The notes below the pieces were generated by a model, which made no database searches, was not told the origin of the DNA, and worked only from the letters and a program-made list of their open reading frames with translations. The translations under genes were made by a program, and so were the position numbers. 64,000 nucleotides of DNA, taken from the NCBI GenBank assembly GCA_033063855.1, contig CP093831.1:25110001-25174000 (forward strand). Direction: 5' to 3'. The DNA comes from Smittia aterrima. Taxonomy: Eukaryota > Arthropoda > Insecta > Diptera > Chironomidae. Shown one piece after another: positions 1-10,141 of this stretch (the first letter of the stretch is position 1; each line of letters opens with the position of its first letter).

Positions 1-322
1 CGAGCCTGGTTATATTTCGATCGAAGATTGTGTAACTTTCCAACTTATCGAAAATGAGAATCGCTGATGTCTTGAATTCATAAGAGACGTTTGCTGATGG
101 ATCCACTTGCGTCACTCGATAAGCCAAATTTCCGAGAAGTTTAATTGTTTCGTCAACTAAGCTCACGTTCTTTAAATTGTAGAAGATTTCAAAAGTTTTT
201 CCGTTTTTCACAAAATTGTTTTCTGCGTATTCCTTGATAGCAATCGCCACAAAATTTTCTTTGGAATAGCCAGCACTGATATTTAAAGAAATCACAAATA
301 AAAAAAGAAAGTTCCACTTCAT
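1..322 (-). CDS. Ionotropic receptor, N-terminal part (cut by window edge)
   Basis: This is the 5' end of a divergent insect ionotropic receptor (IR) of the same subfamily as the genes at 4148-6086 and 6978-8864. The ATG is at 320-322 on the minus strand. A hydrophobic signal peptide (MKWNFLFLFVISLNIS) is followed by the start of the extracellular ligand-binding region. About 107 codons are visible before the window ends; the channel half lies outside. It is head-to-head with the plus-strand IR starting at 489. The DNA is nearly identical to the start of the 4148-6086 gene, so this is a recent duplicate. IRs are variant glutamate-receptor channels used for smell or taste; the ligand cannot be told. 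Confidence 0.85.
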   Translation of the reverse strand, partial: MKWNFLFLFVISLNISAGYSKENFVAIAIKEYAENNFVKNGKTFEIFYNLKNVSLVDETIKLLGNLAYRVTQVDPSANVSYEFKTSAILIFDKLESYTIFDRNITRL

Positions 323-488
323 CCTTCAACGAAAGGATTGGAACTGAAGTGTTCATGAGGACGAAACTTGTTCAATTCTTTTGATTAGAATCTTAACTTG
401 TTCAAGGAGCTCTGAACATGATTTAACGTTCAAGATATCAGAGTGAAAATCTTTAGTTGTGTGTGAGGTGTTGACCAAAGAAGTTGAA
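323..488. promoter_or_regulatory. Shared divergent upstream region of an IR pair
   Basis: These 166 bp separate two divergently transcribed IR start codons, at 322 (minus) and 489 (plus). The same block recurs almost unchanged at 6087-6252 between another minus IR and a plus IR remnant. Its two ends also recur at 8865-8914 and about 10108-10141, split by inserted DNA. That suggests a bidirectional promoter copied as a unit. No convincing TATA box was identified. Confidence 0.5.
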
Positions 489-2513
489 ATGAAAACTTTT
501 GCTTTAATATTTTGGATTGCAAGTGCAGTTTGCCAAATACAAATTAAAGGCAGTGAAAACGAGAAATCATTGTCCTTGGCATTTGAGAACGTCACAAGAC
601 ATTTATTTCATTTGGAGACACGAATGTTCATCAACAATTACGGAGTCGACTCAAATACGATGACGTGGCTTTTGCTTAAGAGCTTGAACGAGAAGGGAAT
701 GCCATACACGCTGCAGAACCTCGAGATTGTCATGAATGGTCCCTACTCATCAGATTATTATAAAATTTTGCTCGGCAATTCGGCATTCTTGACCTTCGAC
801 TCAATTGAAAAGCTTCAAAAGTTTAACACGAAACTGTCTCTGTCAAACGAATTCTACAAACCGCTGCAACTTTTTATTTACTGTCAAGGAGCAACCATTG
901 AACAAATTAACGCATTGGCAAAAGATGTTTTAAAAAGGCATTCGATGGAAACCATTCCTGGTTGCGGGTCTGATCCTGAAATTATTATAGATTGTTTCTT
1001 TCGAGACGATTTAAGGGACGTCATCCAGTACGAATACTTTCTAGTTGATGAGACAAATTCGGCTGAGCTCATGACTTTTCTTTGGTTTTCACCTGGAAAA
1101 TGCGGAGAACTGCAATTAAGTGAAGTCAACAGATTCAACAAATTCACAAAGAAATGGGAGAGCGACAAATTTGTTCTACAAAAACTTGAGAACTTGCACA
1201 ATTGCGAAATAAATTTCGTTCCGAAGCAACGGCAAATGGAAACAACCTTTTTAAGTAAGATCCCAACAATGTTGAGTTCCAATCTTAATTATCGCGAGAG
1301 TTCAGGACTGACGCCTATAGCAAATATCTTTACGAAGAAAGGTTGTTACGATTTTCACGATATTTTGGAAAGACAAGTTTTAAAGATGTAAAAATATGAA
1401 TGTCGCTTTTTTATTTTCTCAATTAACAATAATTCCTTCCAGTGGACAAAATTTTATGGGAAACGGCTTTACCAATTTTTGCACTTGGCCTGTCGAATAT
1501 CTACCTCAGCGATTGGCAGCTCCTCCAGCCGGATACTTCAATGAATACGAGAAGCTAATTATGCCTTTCGATTTCTTCACTTGGATTTTGATCGCTTCAA
1601 CGTTTGTGGCTTCATTCCTGACGATTCTGATTTTGTATTTCGTGAAAAGATCGACCAGAGATTTTATCATTGGCTCAAATGTTCTGGAGCCTTCACTAAA
1701 CATACTTCAAATATTTTTCGGGATCTCTCAAGTCGTCTTGCCGAGGGAAAACTTTGCGAGATTCTTGACAATTTTGTTCATCTTATTCTGCTTGATAATC
1801 AGAACAGCGTGGCAAGGAAAAATGTATGAGTTCATGCAGAAAGATATCGCGAAACCAGAAATTCAGACAGTCGAAGAAATGATCGAGCAAGGATACACAT
1901 TCTATATGGAAGATTTATTTTGGTGGAATAATCAGGAAACGGAAATAACAAAAAGGTAAAAATATTTTTCATCACAAATCAACTAAATTGAATATTTTAA
2001 TTCTTTCTTGGTTTTAGTAAACAGCTCGACATTATTTTTAATCGCAGCATCATCGAGGACAAAATCTTCGCAACTGATTTTAAAGGAGCTTTGCAATCGA
2101 ATCTCTTTTACGAAGCAGAAATGGCAGTCAAGACGAAAGGACGATTTGCAGAACGAGTGAGAAAAGAAGTTCTAGTCACTACAATGTGCGGCATTAAGCT
2201 TCGAAGTCATCATCATTTTACCGGAATCCTTGACTTGAAGTCTCAGCAGCTCTTCACCGCTGGAATCATCCAACATGAGACTGAGGATGTTTGGATTGAG
2301 GAAATAAAAGCGCAAACGTTGAAATATTTGATAATTGAAGGGCCAAGAGTGTTGAACATGAAAATGCTTGAGCCAGGATTTGTCATCTGGTCGGCAAGCT
2401 TGACTTTGACATTTGTCGCATTTGCATTGGAATGGCTGATCACTTTGAGAGATTACATCGTAGCTAAATACATTTTTCGAACTTTTTTCCGTGTGCACGG
2501 TTTTGCTTATTAA
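489..2513 (+). CDS. Divergent ionotropic receptor, plus-type, 635 aa
   Basis: My model has three exons: 489-1387, 1443-1955 and 2018-2513. It closes in frame to 635 residues, with introns of 55 and 62 bp. Residues 1-16 are a signal peptide (MKTFALIFWIASAVCQ), and residues up to about 340 form the extracellular region. TM1 is at about 346-368 after the MPFDFFTW motif, a pore-like segment at about 386-400, TM2 at about 408-422 (LIIRTAWQG follows), and TM3 at about 590-612. This is the three-helix plan of insect IRs. Exon 2 is 513 bp, exactly as in the paralogue at 10142-12171. I chose the ATG at 489 because it gives the signal peptide. Likely a gustatory or olfactory channel; the ligand is unknown. 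Confidence 0.85.
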
Positions 2514-2638
2514 CAAACCCTTAATCTGCAGTAAATCATTGAAATCATTGTCCTTGGATTTTAAGAAAGACCTTTGTTTCAATTGGAAAAATAATCTCTT
2601 GACATGTTTCCAAATATTAAAATAAATAATTTTCAAAG

Positions 2639-3842
2639 TTATTTCTTTATTAATTTAAAAAGTGCTGACGAGATTAAAGGAAAATGTCCTTGCTTGCAGA
2701 TATTACTGTGATCGTCTGTATCGAGAGACCAGAACATGACTCCTCCCAAATCTCTGAGTCGAGCGAATCTCGTCTTTGTGATAACAGTTCGAACGCTATC
2801 AAAGCCAAACCAAGAGTCGTCACTCAAAGCGTAATAAAGTCGATAGTCTGAGTCGTAATATTGTTTCCAGCTTGAAGACTTCGTCGAGCAATATTTATCG
2901 TATCCCAAAGTTCCTGAGGTTTCTTTAGTTTTCATTGAATCCACGGACGATCCGATTGAATGCTGTTTAGGATTAGAAAGCACAAAAGTGTTGCCATAAG
3001 TTGGAATGCCGAGAACAAGTTTGTTGGATGGAGCTCCGTTCGAAAGCCAATAATTGACAGAAGCAGCAACGTTAAGTTCCTTGAAGTAACTTGAATCTTT
3101 TAGATGAGGAAACATTGGCGCGTGATGTCCAACGTTTGAATCCCAAGCTCCGTGGAAATCGTAAGTCATCAGATTAATAAAATCGACGATCTTCGAAATT
3201 TCCGGAATGTCATAGAACTGTTCTGCTCGCCATTTATCTGGAGCTGCAGCGATCGATAAAATAAGATCTTGAGGTTTCAAAGCTTTTTCTAAATCTCTTA
3301 GCAAAGAGATGAAGTTGGTTTTGTCGAGGGCCGATGGATATTCCCAGTCAATGTCGATTCCTGAGAGAGAATGTTTCTTCAAGAAATTTAAAACATTCAC
3401 GACGAAAGCTTCTCGTCTCTCAGAAGAACTTGCCATTTGAGAGAAAGCTTTGGAGAACTCATCGTTTGCTCCTCCGATTGCCGCCATGACTTTCAATTCC
3501 TTATTTTGCTGTTTCAAGTTCACAAGAGACAAAAGCTTTTCTAAAAGTTTGAAATATTAAAATTTGAATGAAACTTTTGATAAACTTACGATCAGTGTCT
3601 GAAGTCAAATGAAAGATTTCTCCAGTTCCGCGAACTCCAATGAAAGCAAAGATGATGTGGCTGCATATTTGAGGATCGATATCACGAGCTGAAATGATTC
3701 CTTGCCAATAGCAAACAACTCGAGAAGCTGAAATGAAAATTAAAGTTTAAATTTGAGAATAAAATTGAAAACTTGTGATTTACGAACTTTCAGCATTTAA
3801 AGTTGAAATTGTGATCGAGAGGAAAAATAAAACGAATCGCAT
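2639..3842 (-). CDS. Chitinase-like glycoside hydrolase family 18 protein, 364 aa
   Basis: Exons on the minus strand are 3788-3842, 3590-3727 and 2639-3540, joining in frame to 364 residues. A signal peptide (about residues 1-17) is followed by the GH18 beta strand CYWQG. The active-site motif GIDIDWEYP has its catalytic Glu at about residue 131. Also present are MTYDFHGAW, LGIPTYGNTF and GGVMFWSLDTDDH, all typical of the barrel. The first Asp of the usual DxxDxDxE motif is Ser here (SGIDIDWE), so activity may be altered. There is no chitin-binding domain or Ser/Thr-rich linker. The first donor (GTTCGT) is weak but is the one that keeps frame. It is convergent with the upstream IR and would be a secreted chitinase or chitinase-like lectin. 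Confidence 0.88.
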
Positions 3843-4147
3843 TGTCGTTGCCTAATTCACTGAACTGAAATTGGTAAAAGACAAATTTGAAGCGAAATGT
3901 TTTCTTATCAATGACATGATGTTAACTAATTCAATTTGTAGAAATGTCTTAATTGAATTTGACAACTCGTTATCTTACTTTTGAATCATTAAAGCTTTTG
4001 TTTACCTTTTTTTCGCTCATTTGAACTTGGCTCCGGCTTATTTTTAAAGGTTTGTAATTTTAATAAATATTCAATATCGACAAATTTGTGATTTCATTTC
4101 AAACTGTGCCTCGAAAATTCACTCAAACACAAACACGCAAATTTCAT
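3843..4147. other. Intergenic, no gene seen
   Basis: About 305 bp of AT-rich sequence lie between the chitinase start and the 3' end of the next IR. A short stretch near 4075-4115 also occurs near 6900-6950, past the 3' end of the related IR, and is shared duplication flank. No other structure was seen. Confidence 0.5.
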
Positions 4148-6086
4148 TTAAGCAACAAACGAAATTCGATTGGATCTCGCCAAACGAATCCAAATTCTCT
4201 TCAGATGGAAATGGCAAAGCTCTGCAACGAATGCGATCACCGACAATGATAGAGCGCAAAGCCAAATTGTGAATCCAGTCGCAAGATGATCCATCGTGAG
4301 AACAACAAGTGTCGATTTCCTCGTAATATCATGTAGTGCCCTTACTCTCAGATCATTGAAATAATTGATGCGTTCTTCCCAATGATCAATAATTCCGCTT
4401 TCAATGAAGCCGGAATCAACAACTTTCGGGTCGAACAACGGATGCAAGACTATAGCCGAGTTCATGGTCAAGAAGTTGATTCTAAAAGTATTGAATTTGG
4501 CGCCGTCCTCATATTTGCTAAAGAATTTGTTCGCTCTCTCAACTGAAGTTGAACCTCTTAGTAAGCATCCTTCGAACGATGAATTTTTGATTTCAGAATT
4601 ATACCAACTTGTGCTACTGACAGGTTTAAAGACGACTTTTAGCCTAAAAATGATTTGTTTAATGAACAGAGAAAATATTCCTTGAAAATAGCACTTACGG
4701 CTTAAAAAAGTCGAAATTTAAAACTTTTTCTTCGTTCAACATGAAGTAAGCTTGAACACCGTCTTCTGTGTAAATAGGAAAGCCTTTCTCCACAAGTTCC
4801 TCCATCGAACTGATTGGTTTCTTTTGTGGATTTGTTGTCAGAAATTGAAAGTAGACTCCTTGGTAGGCTGTTCTCATGATTAAGCTGAAGATGATGAAGT
4901 TCATGAGCAGCATCCTTGACACGTTTCTTGCTGGTAAATTCAGTTGCCCGATTCCCATGAAAGCTGCCACAATATTCAATGCAGGAGTCGAAACGTTCTC
5001 GCCGATGACAAACGCAGTGATCGATCGAGATCTCGAGAGTCTCACAACAATCACAACTGAGAAAGCAGTCACGAAAGTAAATGCGAGAAGAATCCAAGTT
5101 AACTCATCGAAAGGCAGAATGAACTTTTCTTCTGATGTGTAGAATGCTCCAGGAGGAACGATGATGGTGAATTCGTCTGTTAGATGTACTCTACTCGTTG
5201 TCAAAAGTTTGTATGTGTCTATTAAAATTGGATATGTTTGCAGATACCAATCACATCTAGGCGGCTGATTGTATTCCTTCTTCTCAGTGAGATTCAGAAA
5301 ACGAGGAGGATCAGTTTCAAGGATGTCAAAGAGCCAAGTCTCTATTGTGAAATTTAATCTCCGGCTCAATTCTCCAGCCAAATTGAAGAGATATCCATGA
5401 GTGTGAATGTTCTCAACTTTGCCATCTTCGGTTGTTGTCCAGTCATAATAATGCTTGAGGAACGAAGAGACAACGACACACATTTTGAGCGTGCAGCCAT
5501 GAAAGTTATCGATTTTCGCGTTAGAAAACTTCTTCTTTGTCCATTTCAATTTCTTTTTCGAGAATCTGTTGATTTCGATCACTTGTTGTTTGTTACAAGC
5601 TTGTGGCGTGAACCATGTCACCTCTTTCAGGTAAATTCGTCCTCTCTCTTCGATCAAATATTGATTTATTGGAAAATATTCATTATCTTGTTTATGTCTC
5701 AAGACCTCGCTTGTTGTAAGATTCAGACAAACGATGAGAAGATGAGGTTTTTTAGTGTTCAATTCTTGCCTGGTTATTTTTCGATCAAAGATTGTGAAAC
5801 TTTCAAGATTATCGAAAATGAGAATCGCTGATGTTTTGAATTCGTAAGCGATGTTTGCTGATGGATTCACTTGTGTCACTCGATAAGCCAAATTTCCGAG
5901 AAGTTTAATTGTTTCGTCCACTAAGCTCACGTTCTTCAAATTGTAGAAGATTTCAAAAGTTTTTCCGTTTTTCACAAAATTGTTTTTTGCGTATTCCTTG
6001 ATAGCAATCGCCACAAAGTTTTCATTTGAATAGCCATCACTGATATTTAAAGAAATCACAAACAAAAAAAGAAAGTTCCACTTCAT
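4148..6086 (-). CDS. Divergent ionotropic receptor, minus-type 1, 627 aa
   Basis: Two exons, 4699-6086 and 4148-4643, flank a 55-bp intron and join in frame to 627 residues. The signal peptide is at 1-20. The extracellular region ends in the IR-like FTIIVPPGAF and ILPFDELTW motifs. TM1 is at about 330-349, a pore-like segment at 369-383, TM2 at 391-407 followed by MRTAYQG, and TM3 near 582-605, with a short cytoplasmic tail. The last exon (496 bp) and its phase-2 intron match the plus-type IRs, which supports common origin. It is head-to-head with a decayed plus IR at 6253 across a conserved 166-bp spacer. A membrane chemoreceptor subunit is likely; no ligand can be assigned. Confidence 0.87.
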
Positions 6087-6252
6087 CCTTCAACGAAAGG
6101 ATTGGAACTGAAGTGTTCATGAAGGCAACGCTTGTTCAATTCTTTTGATTAGAATCTTGACTTGTTCAAGGAGCTCTGAACATGATTTAACATTCGAGAT
6201 ATCAGAGTGAAAATCTTTAGTTTTGTGTGAGATGTTGATTGAAGAAGTTTAA
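6087..6252. promoter_or_regulatory. Duplicate of the divergent IR upstream region
   Basis: This 166-bp spacer is close to identical to 323-488. Its plus-strand partner is now a pseudogene, so only the minus promoter is likely still under constraint. Confidence 0.45.
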
Positions 6253-6336
6253 ATGAAAACTTTTGCTTTAATATTTTGGATTGCAAAAGCTTCCTACGAA
6301 GCATTAAGCATTAAGTTTTGCACAGACAACAATATA

Positions 6337-6601
6337 CCTAGATTGGCCAAGCGTGTTGGCAAAAGGTATAATTGTTACTGTTTTTCCTGCGCAACAGGTC
6401 ATCGCCCCCTGCATTACCCATCAAACAAAAAAAATTTACCTTTTGGTCCAACATCAACAAGCAAAAAATATCCACGGATTTTGTTTGAGGGGCATCGCCC
6501 CTTGAACAAAATACTTAAGGGCAACCGCCCATCAAACGATTGAAAAAGCAACAACAATTTTATCTTTTGCAAACAAGAATTTTGAGCTTGGCAAATCTAG
6601 G
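6337..6601. mobile_element. MITE-like element with inverted ends
   Basis: The two ends are imperfect inverted repeats: the left begins CCTAGATTGGCCAAGC and the right ends GCTTGGCAAATCTAGG. The similarity continues inward for roughly 40 bp. The centre holds short palindromic CATCGCCCC and GGGGCATCGCCCC motifs. There is no transposase ORF. It lies inside the IR pseudogene. No target duplication could be fixed with confidence. Confidence 0.55.
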
Positions 6602-6608
6602 CAGAGCG

Positions 6609-6691
6609 AACCTTCTGTATTTAGTTGGGAAGGTTGAAATTGGCTTGTCGTTCCTAGTTATATTTCGTTTGATCTTACATTTTTCGCTCTA
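6609..6691. mobile_element. Truncated copy of the foldback element at 62469-62607
   Basis: This segment carries the loop and one whole arm of the perfect hairpin at 62469-62607. The loop is in the opposite orientation and the other arm is missing. Two mismatches distinguish the arm (for example CGCTCT against TGCTCT). The shared end sequence and different locus show that this is a dispersed element. Confidence 0.7.
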
Positions 6692-6977
6692 TATTGTTAT
6701 CTATGAGTTTTAGAAAAAAAAAATCGGCTTTTGTGACTTTTGACTCAATTGAAAAGCTCCAAGAGTTTAACATGAAACTGTCTCTATCAAACGAATTCTA
6801 CAAACCGCTGCAACTTTTTATTTACTGTCACTCATCAGCAATCATTGGAGAAAATAACCTAATCATCTCAGAAGTGCTATAAGGTGATTTCAAATGTTTT
6901 CCAACATCGACAAATTTGTGATTTGCTTTGAAACTGTGTTTTTAACGTTAACGCAAACACGAACACGCAAATGTCAT

Positions 6978-8864
6978 TTATGCAAAAAACGAAATTCGAT
7001 TGGATCTCGTCAGACGAATCCAAATTCTCTTCAGATGGAAATGACAAAGCTCTGCAATAAATGCGATCGCCGACAATGATAGAGCGCAAAGCCAAATAGT
7101 GAATCCAGTCGAGAGATGATCCATCGAGAGCACAACAAGATTCGATTCTTTTGCTTTCCTCACTTTCAGTTCAGCGAAATATTTTATGCGGTTCGACCAA
7201 TTTTCAAGAATTCCGCTGTCGATGAAACCTGTATCGACAATTTTGGGATCGAACGACTGATGCAAGATAATCGCGCCGTTCACGCTAATAATGTTGAATT
7301 CCAAGTAATTGAATTTTAGGCTGTCCCGATATTTGCTGGCTTTTTCAAGTTCAATTGTAGTTCCAAGAATGCATCCGTCGAACGATGGATTTTGAATTTC
7401 AATGAAATATGATGACATTTCCTTCTTGGTCGCATGTTTGAAGCTTAACCTAGAAGATATTAAAATACAGAAATAAATATTTAAGCGGAAGACCACTTAC
7501 GGCTCCAAAGCATCCAAATTAATGACTTTTTGAGCTATGACTTTTGCATCCATTAAAGTATAAACAGGAAATCCTTTCTCCACAAGTTCCTCCATCGAAC
7601 TGATTGGTTTCTTTTGTGGATTTGTTGTCAGAAACTGAAAGTAGACTCCTTGGTAAGCTGTTCTCATGATTAAGCTGAAGATGATGAAGTTCATGAGCAG
7701 CATCCTTGAAACGTTTCTTGCTGGTAGAGTGAGTTGCCCGATTCCCATGAAAGCTGCAACAATATTCAATCCAGGAGTCGAAACTTTCTCGCCGATGACA
7801 AAAGCAGCGATTGAAAATGATCTCGAGAGTCTCACAACAATCACAACTGAGAAAGCAGTCAAGAAAGTAAAACCGAGAAGAATCCAAGTTAACTCATCGA
7901 AGGGCAGAATGAATTTCTCTTCTGATGTGTAGAATGCTCCAGGAGGAACGATGATGGTGAATACGCTTGTAAAAATTGGTTTAGTCAGAGACTCATATTC
8001 GTAATGTTCTTGCACAATGGGAAACGTTTGCAGATACCAATCACATCTAGGCGGCCGGCTGTATTCCTTCTTCTCAGTGAGATTTAGAAATCGAGTTTTA
8101 AGGTAATCAAAAAGCCAAGTCTCCATTGTGAAGTTCAATCTCCGGCTCATTTCTTCAGCCAAATTGAAGAAATATCCTTCAGTGTGAACGTTTTCAACTT
8201 TTCCATCTTCAGTTGTTGTCCAGTTGTATTCACTATCAATGTAAAAACTAAAAAAAAAACAAATTCTGAGCGTGCAACCATGAAAGTTATCGATTTTCGC
8301 GTTAGAAAATTTCTTTGTTGTCCATTTCAAATTCTTTTTCGAGAATCTGTTGATTTCGATCAGTTGTTGCTTGTGACAAGCTTGTGGCGTGAATCGAACA
8401 TTTTCTTTCAGGTGAATTTCTCCTTTCTCTTCTATCAAATATTGATTAATGGGAAAGCCTTCACCTGGTAAGTTTCTCAAGACCTCTTTCGTTGTAAGAT
8501 TCGGACAAACGATGAGAAGATGACGTTTCTTGCTGTCCGATTGATGTCTCTTAATATTTCGATCGAAGATTTTAAATTTTTTCAATTTATCGAAAATGAG
8601 AATCGCTGATGTTTTGAATTCGTAAGCGACGTTTGCTGATGGATTCACTTGTGTCACTCGATAAGCCAAATTTCCGAGAAGTTTAATTGTTTCGTCAACT
8701 AAGCTCACGTTCTTCGAATTGTAGAAGATTTCAAAAGTTTTTCCGTTTTTCACAAAATTGTTTTCTGCGTATTCCTTGATAGCAATCGCCACAAAGTTTT
8801 CTTCGGAATAGCAAGCACTGATATTTAAAGAAATCACAAGCAAAAATAAAAAGTTCCACTTCAT
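6978..8864 (-). CDS. Divergent ionotropic receptor, minus-type 1, 611 aa
   Basis: Two exons, 7501-8864 and 6978-7449, with a 51-bp intron in the same place as in the 4148-6086 paralogue, give 611 residues. The signal peptide MKWNFLFLLVISLNISACYS is followed by the IR extracellular region. The FTIIVPPGAF and ILPFDELTW motifs, TM1, pore, TM2 with MRTAYQG, and a C-terminal TM (HLSTGFTIWLCALSLS) all align without gaps in the channel half. Divergence is concentrated in the ligand-binding half, as expected for duplicated receptors. Its divergent partner is the plus IR at 10142, but about 1.2 kb of repeats now separates them. Confidence 0.87.
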
Positions 8865-9089
8865 CCTTCAACGAAAGGATTGGAACTGAAGTGTTCGTGA
8901 GGACAACGCTTGTACATCATTTCTAATTTGTCTTGATCCGAAATTCTTTCTATCCTTTTGTCTGTCTGTGGCGTTACGCTCGACTAAAGCGCAACTGGCG
9001 GCGAAAAATACTAACTTATGGACGGACAAATGATCAGAAGGACGGACATTTTATTTGATATATTTACTCTTTTTGATATATTTACACTT

Positions 9090-9823
9090 TTTAGGGTTTT
9101 TCATCCGAAGGATGGAACACCCTATTGTGGCCGCTTTGTCTGTCGTCCGTCGTCCGTGATTGAGATAACTCGCGAACGCGATGAGCTAGCGAAATAATTT
9201 TTTCACTAATCGATAGAGAATTTAAATACGAAAAACAACTTTTGAGGATTTTTGGCTAGCTCATCAGGATCGGGCCCACGGGCCCAAAACCTGGAATCTC
9301 CATACAAAAAGTCGATTTTTAGATTTGAAATACGTTTTCTATAAAACGGAAGCACATTTCAGCTGTGACTTGTTCACAAGAAGTGATCAGCATGTTGAAT
9401 CGAGTGCATGGATCTTATAGCTGACCAGATCTGGGTCCACCTCTTGCCAGCGCCAAGTGAAACTTCTGTTCCTTTGGAGTTAGAGCTTTGAGTTGTTCAC
9501 ATGAAATGATCAGCTGGTCATGACAAAGCAATAAATCCCAGAAAATCCAAGCTCCACTCATTGGATCCACCTCTGGGGAGCTCAAAGTGGAACTTCGTTC
9601 CCTTTAGAGCTAGAGCATTGAGTTCTTTACAAGAAATGTTTAACTGGTCACGACTAAGAGATAAATCCCAGAAAATCCAAGCTCCACTCATTGGATCCAC
9701 CTCTGGTGAGCTCAAAGTGAAACTTCGGTAAACAAACCAAGTAAAATGTCCCCTGTAACCAGTTCATCCAGAGGATGAAAAACCCTACAGTAAGTTCGGT
9801 ACGAACTGCTACTGCCACTTGTT
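9090..9823. mobile_element. Dispersed MITE-like element, family A, copy 1
   Basis: It starts TTTAGGGTTTTTCATCCG and ends near CTGCTACTGCCACTTGTT. Fourteen-base inverted motifs (AGGGTTTTTCATCC and GGATGAAAAACCCT) lie at or near the ends. Shorter relatives occur at 43404-43660, 58789-59014 and 63118-63373. There is no coding capacity. This copy is longer because of an internal tandem duplication. Confidence 0.65.
9427..9729. repeat. 130-bp tandem repeat inside element A copy 1
   Basis: About 2.3 direct copies lie at a 130-bp period. The marker ATAAATCCCAGAAAATCC occurs at 9531 and again at 9661. The second and third units are nearly identical; the first is more diverged. Confidence 0.8.
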
Positions 9824-10141
9824 ATATATTTTTTTAAATATAAAAAGTATATATTTTTTTGCATATTTTTTATAATTTTTTTTGAGTTCATGGGTATTAG
9901 ATCTACCTAGGGATAGCTCCAGTAGAAACGCCGTTCCCTTAAATTTCTCGGCTGTGATATGTTTAGAACAAATGTTCAGTGGAATGAGACAATTCAAAAA
10001 AATTCGAAGAGATTCGTCTCAACGGGCGGCATAGCCGCACGGCAAAACTAGTGAAAAATATTTGTGTTTCCAAAATGTTCAACACGTATAAGGATTTTTT
10101 CTCTTTTAGTTTTGTGTGAGGTGTTGACCAAAGAAGATGAA

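Larger units (their letters stand above)
6253..6882 (+). pseudogene. Broken plus-type ionotropic receptor
   Basis: The first 13 codons match the signal peptide of the plus IRs (MKTFALIFWIA). Homology then stops near 6293 and resumes near 6712, with a segment matching codons of the extracellular region (FVTFDSIEKLQ through LQLFIYCH) of the gene at 489. After about 6835 the match is lost, and no channel half is present. The gap is filled by two small mobile elements (6337-6601 and 6609-6691). This is a dead gene, but it shows that the minus-type 1 gene at 4148-6086 once had a divergent partner. Confidence 0.8.
8915..10107. other. Repeat insertion splitting a divergent IR promoter
   Basis: Bases 8865-8914 match the start of the 166-bp IR spacer, and bases from about 10108 match its end. 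The DNA between is absent from the two other copies, so it was inserted later. It holds a dispersed element (9090-9823), a stretch rich in GGACGGAC near 9000-9050, a T-rich tract near 9825-9880, and a small GC hairpin (GCGGCATAGCCGC) near 10026. No gene was seen. Confidence 0.65.

Noticed and set aside
340..370. Hammerhead-ribozyme-like string (GTTCATGAGGACGAAAC) in the IR spacer
   Set aside because: No stem II can form, and the paralogous spacers at ~6115 and ~8895 do not keep the core bases.
884..1282. Long open frame antisense to the first IR
   Set aside because: Shadow of the IR codons; no start context, no homology, not kept in the paralogue at full length.
9518..9715. Minus-strand ORF with a repeated peptide
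   Set aside because: It is the translation of the 130-bp tandem repeat inside a MITE.
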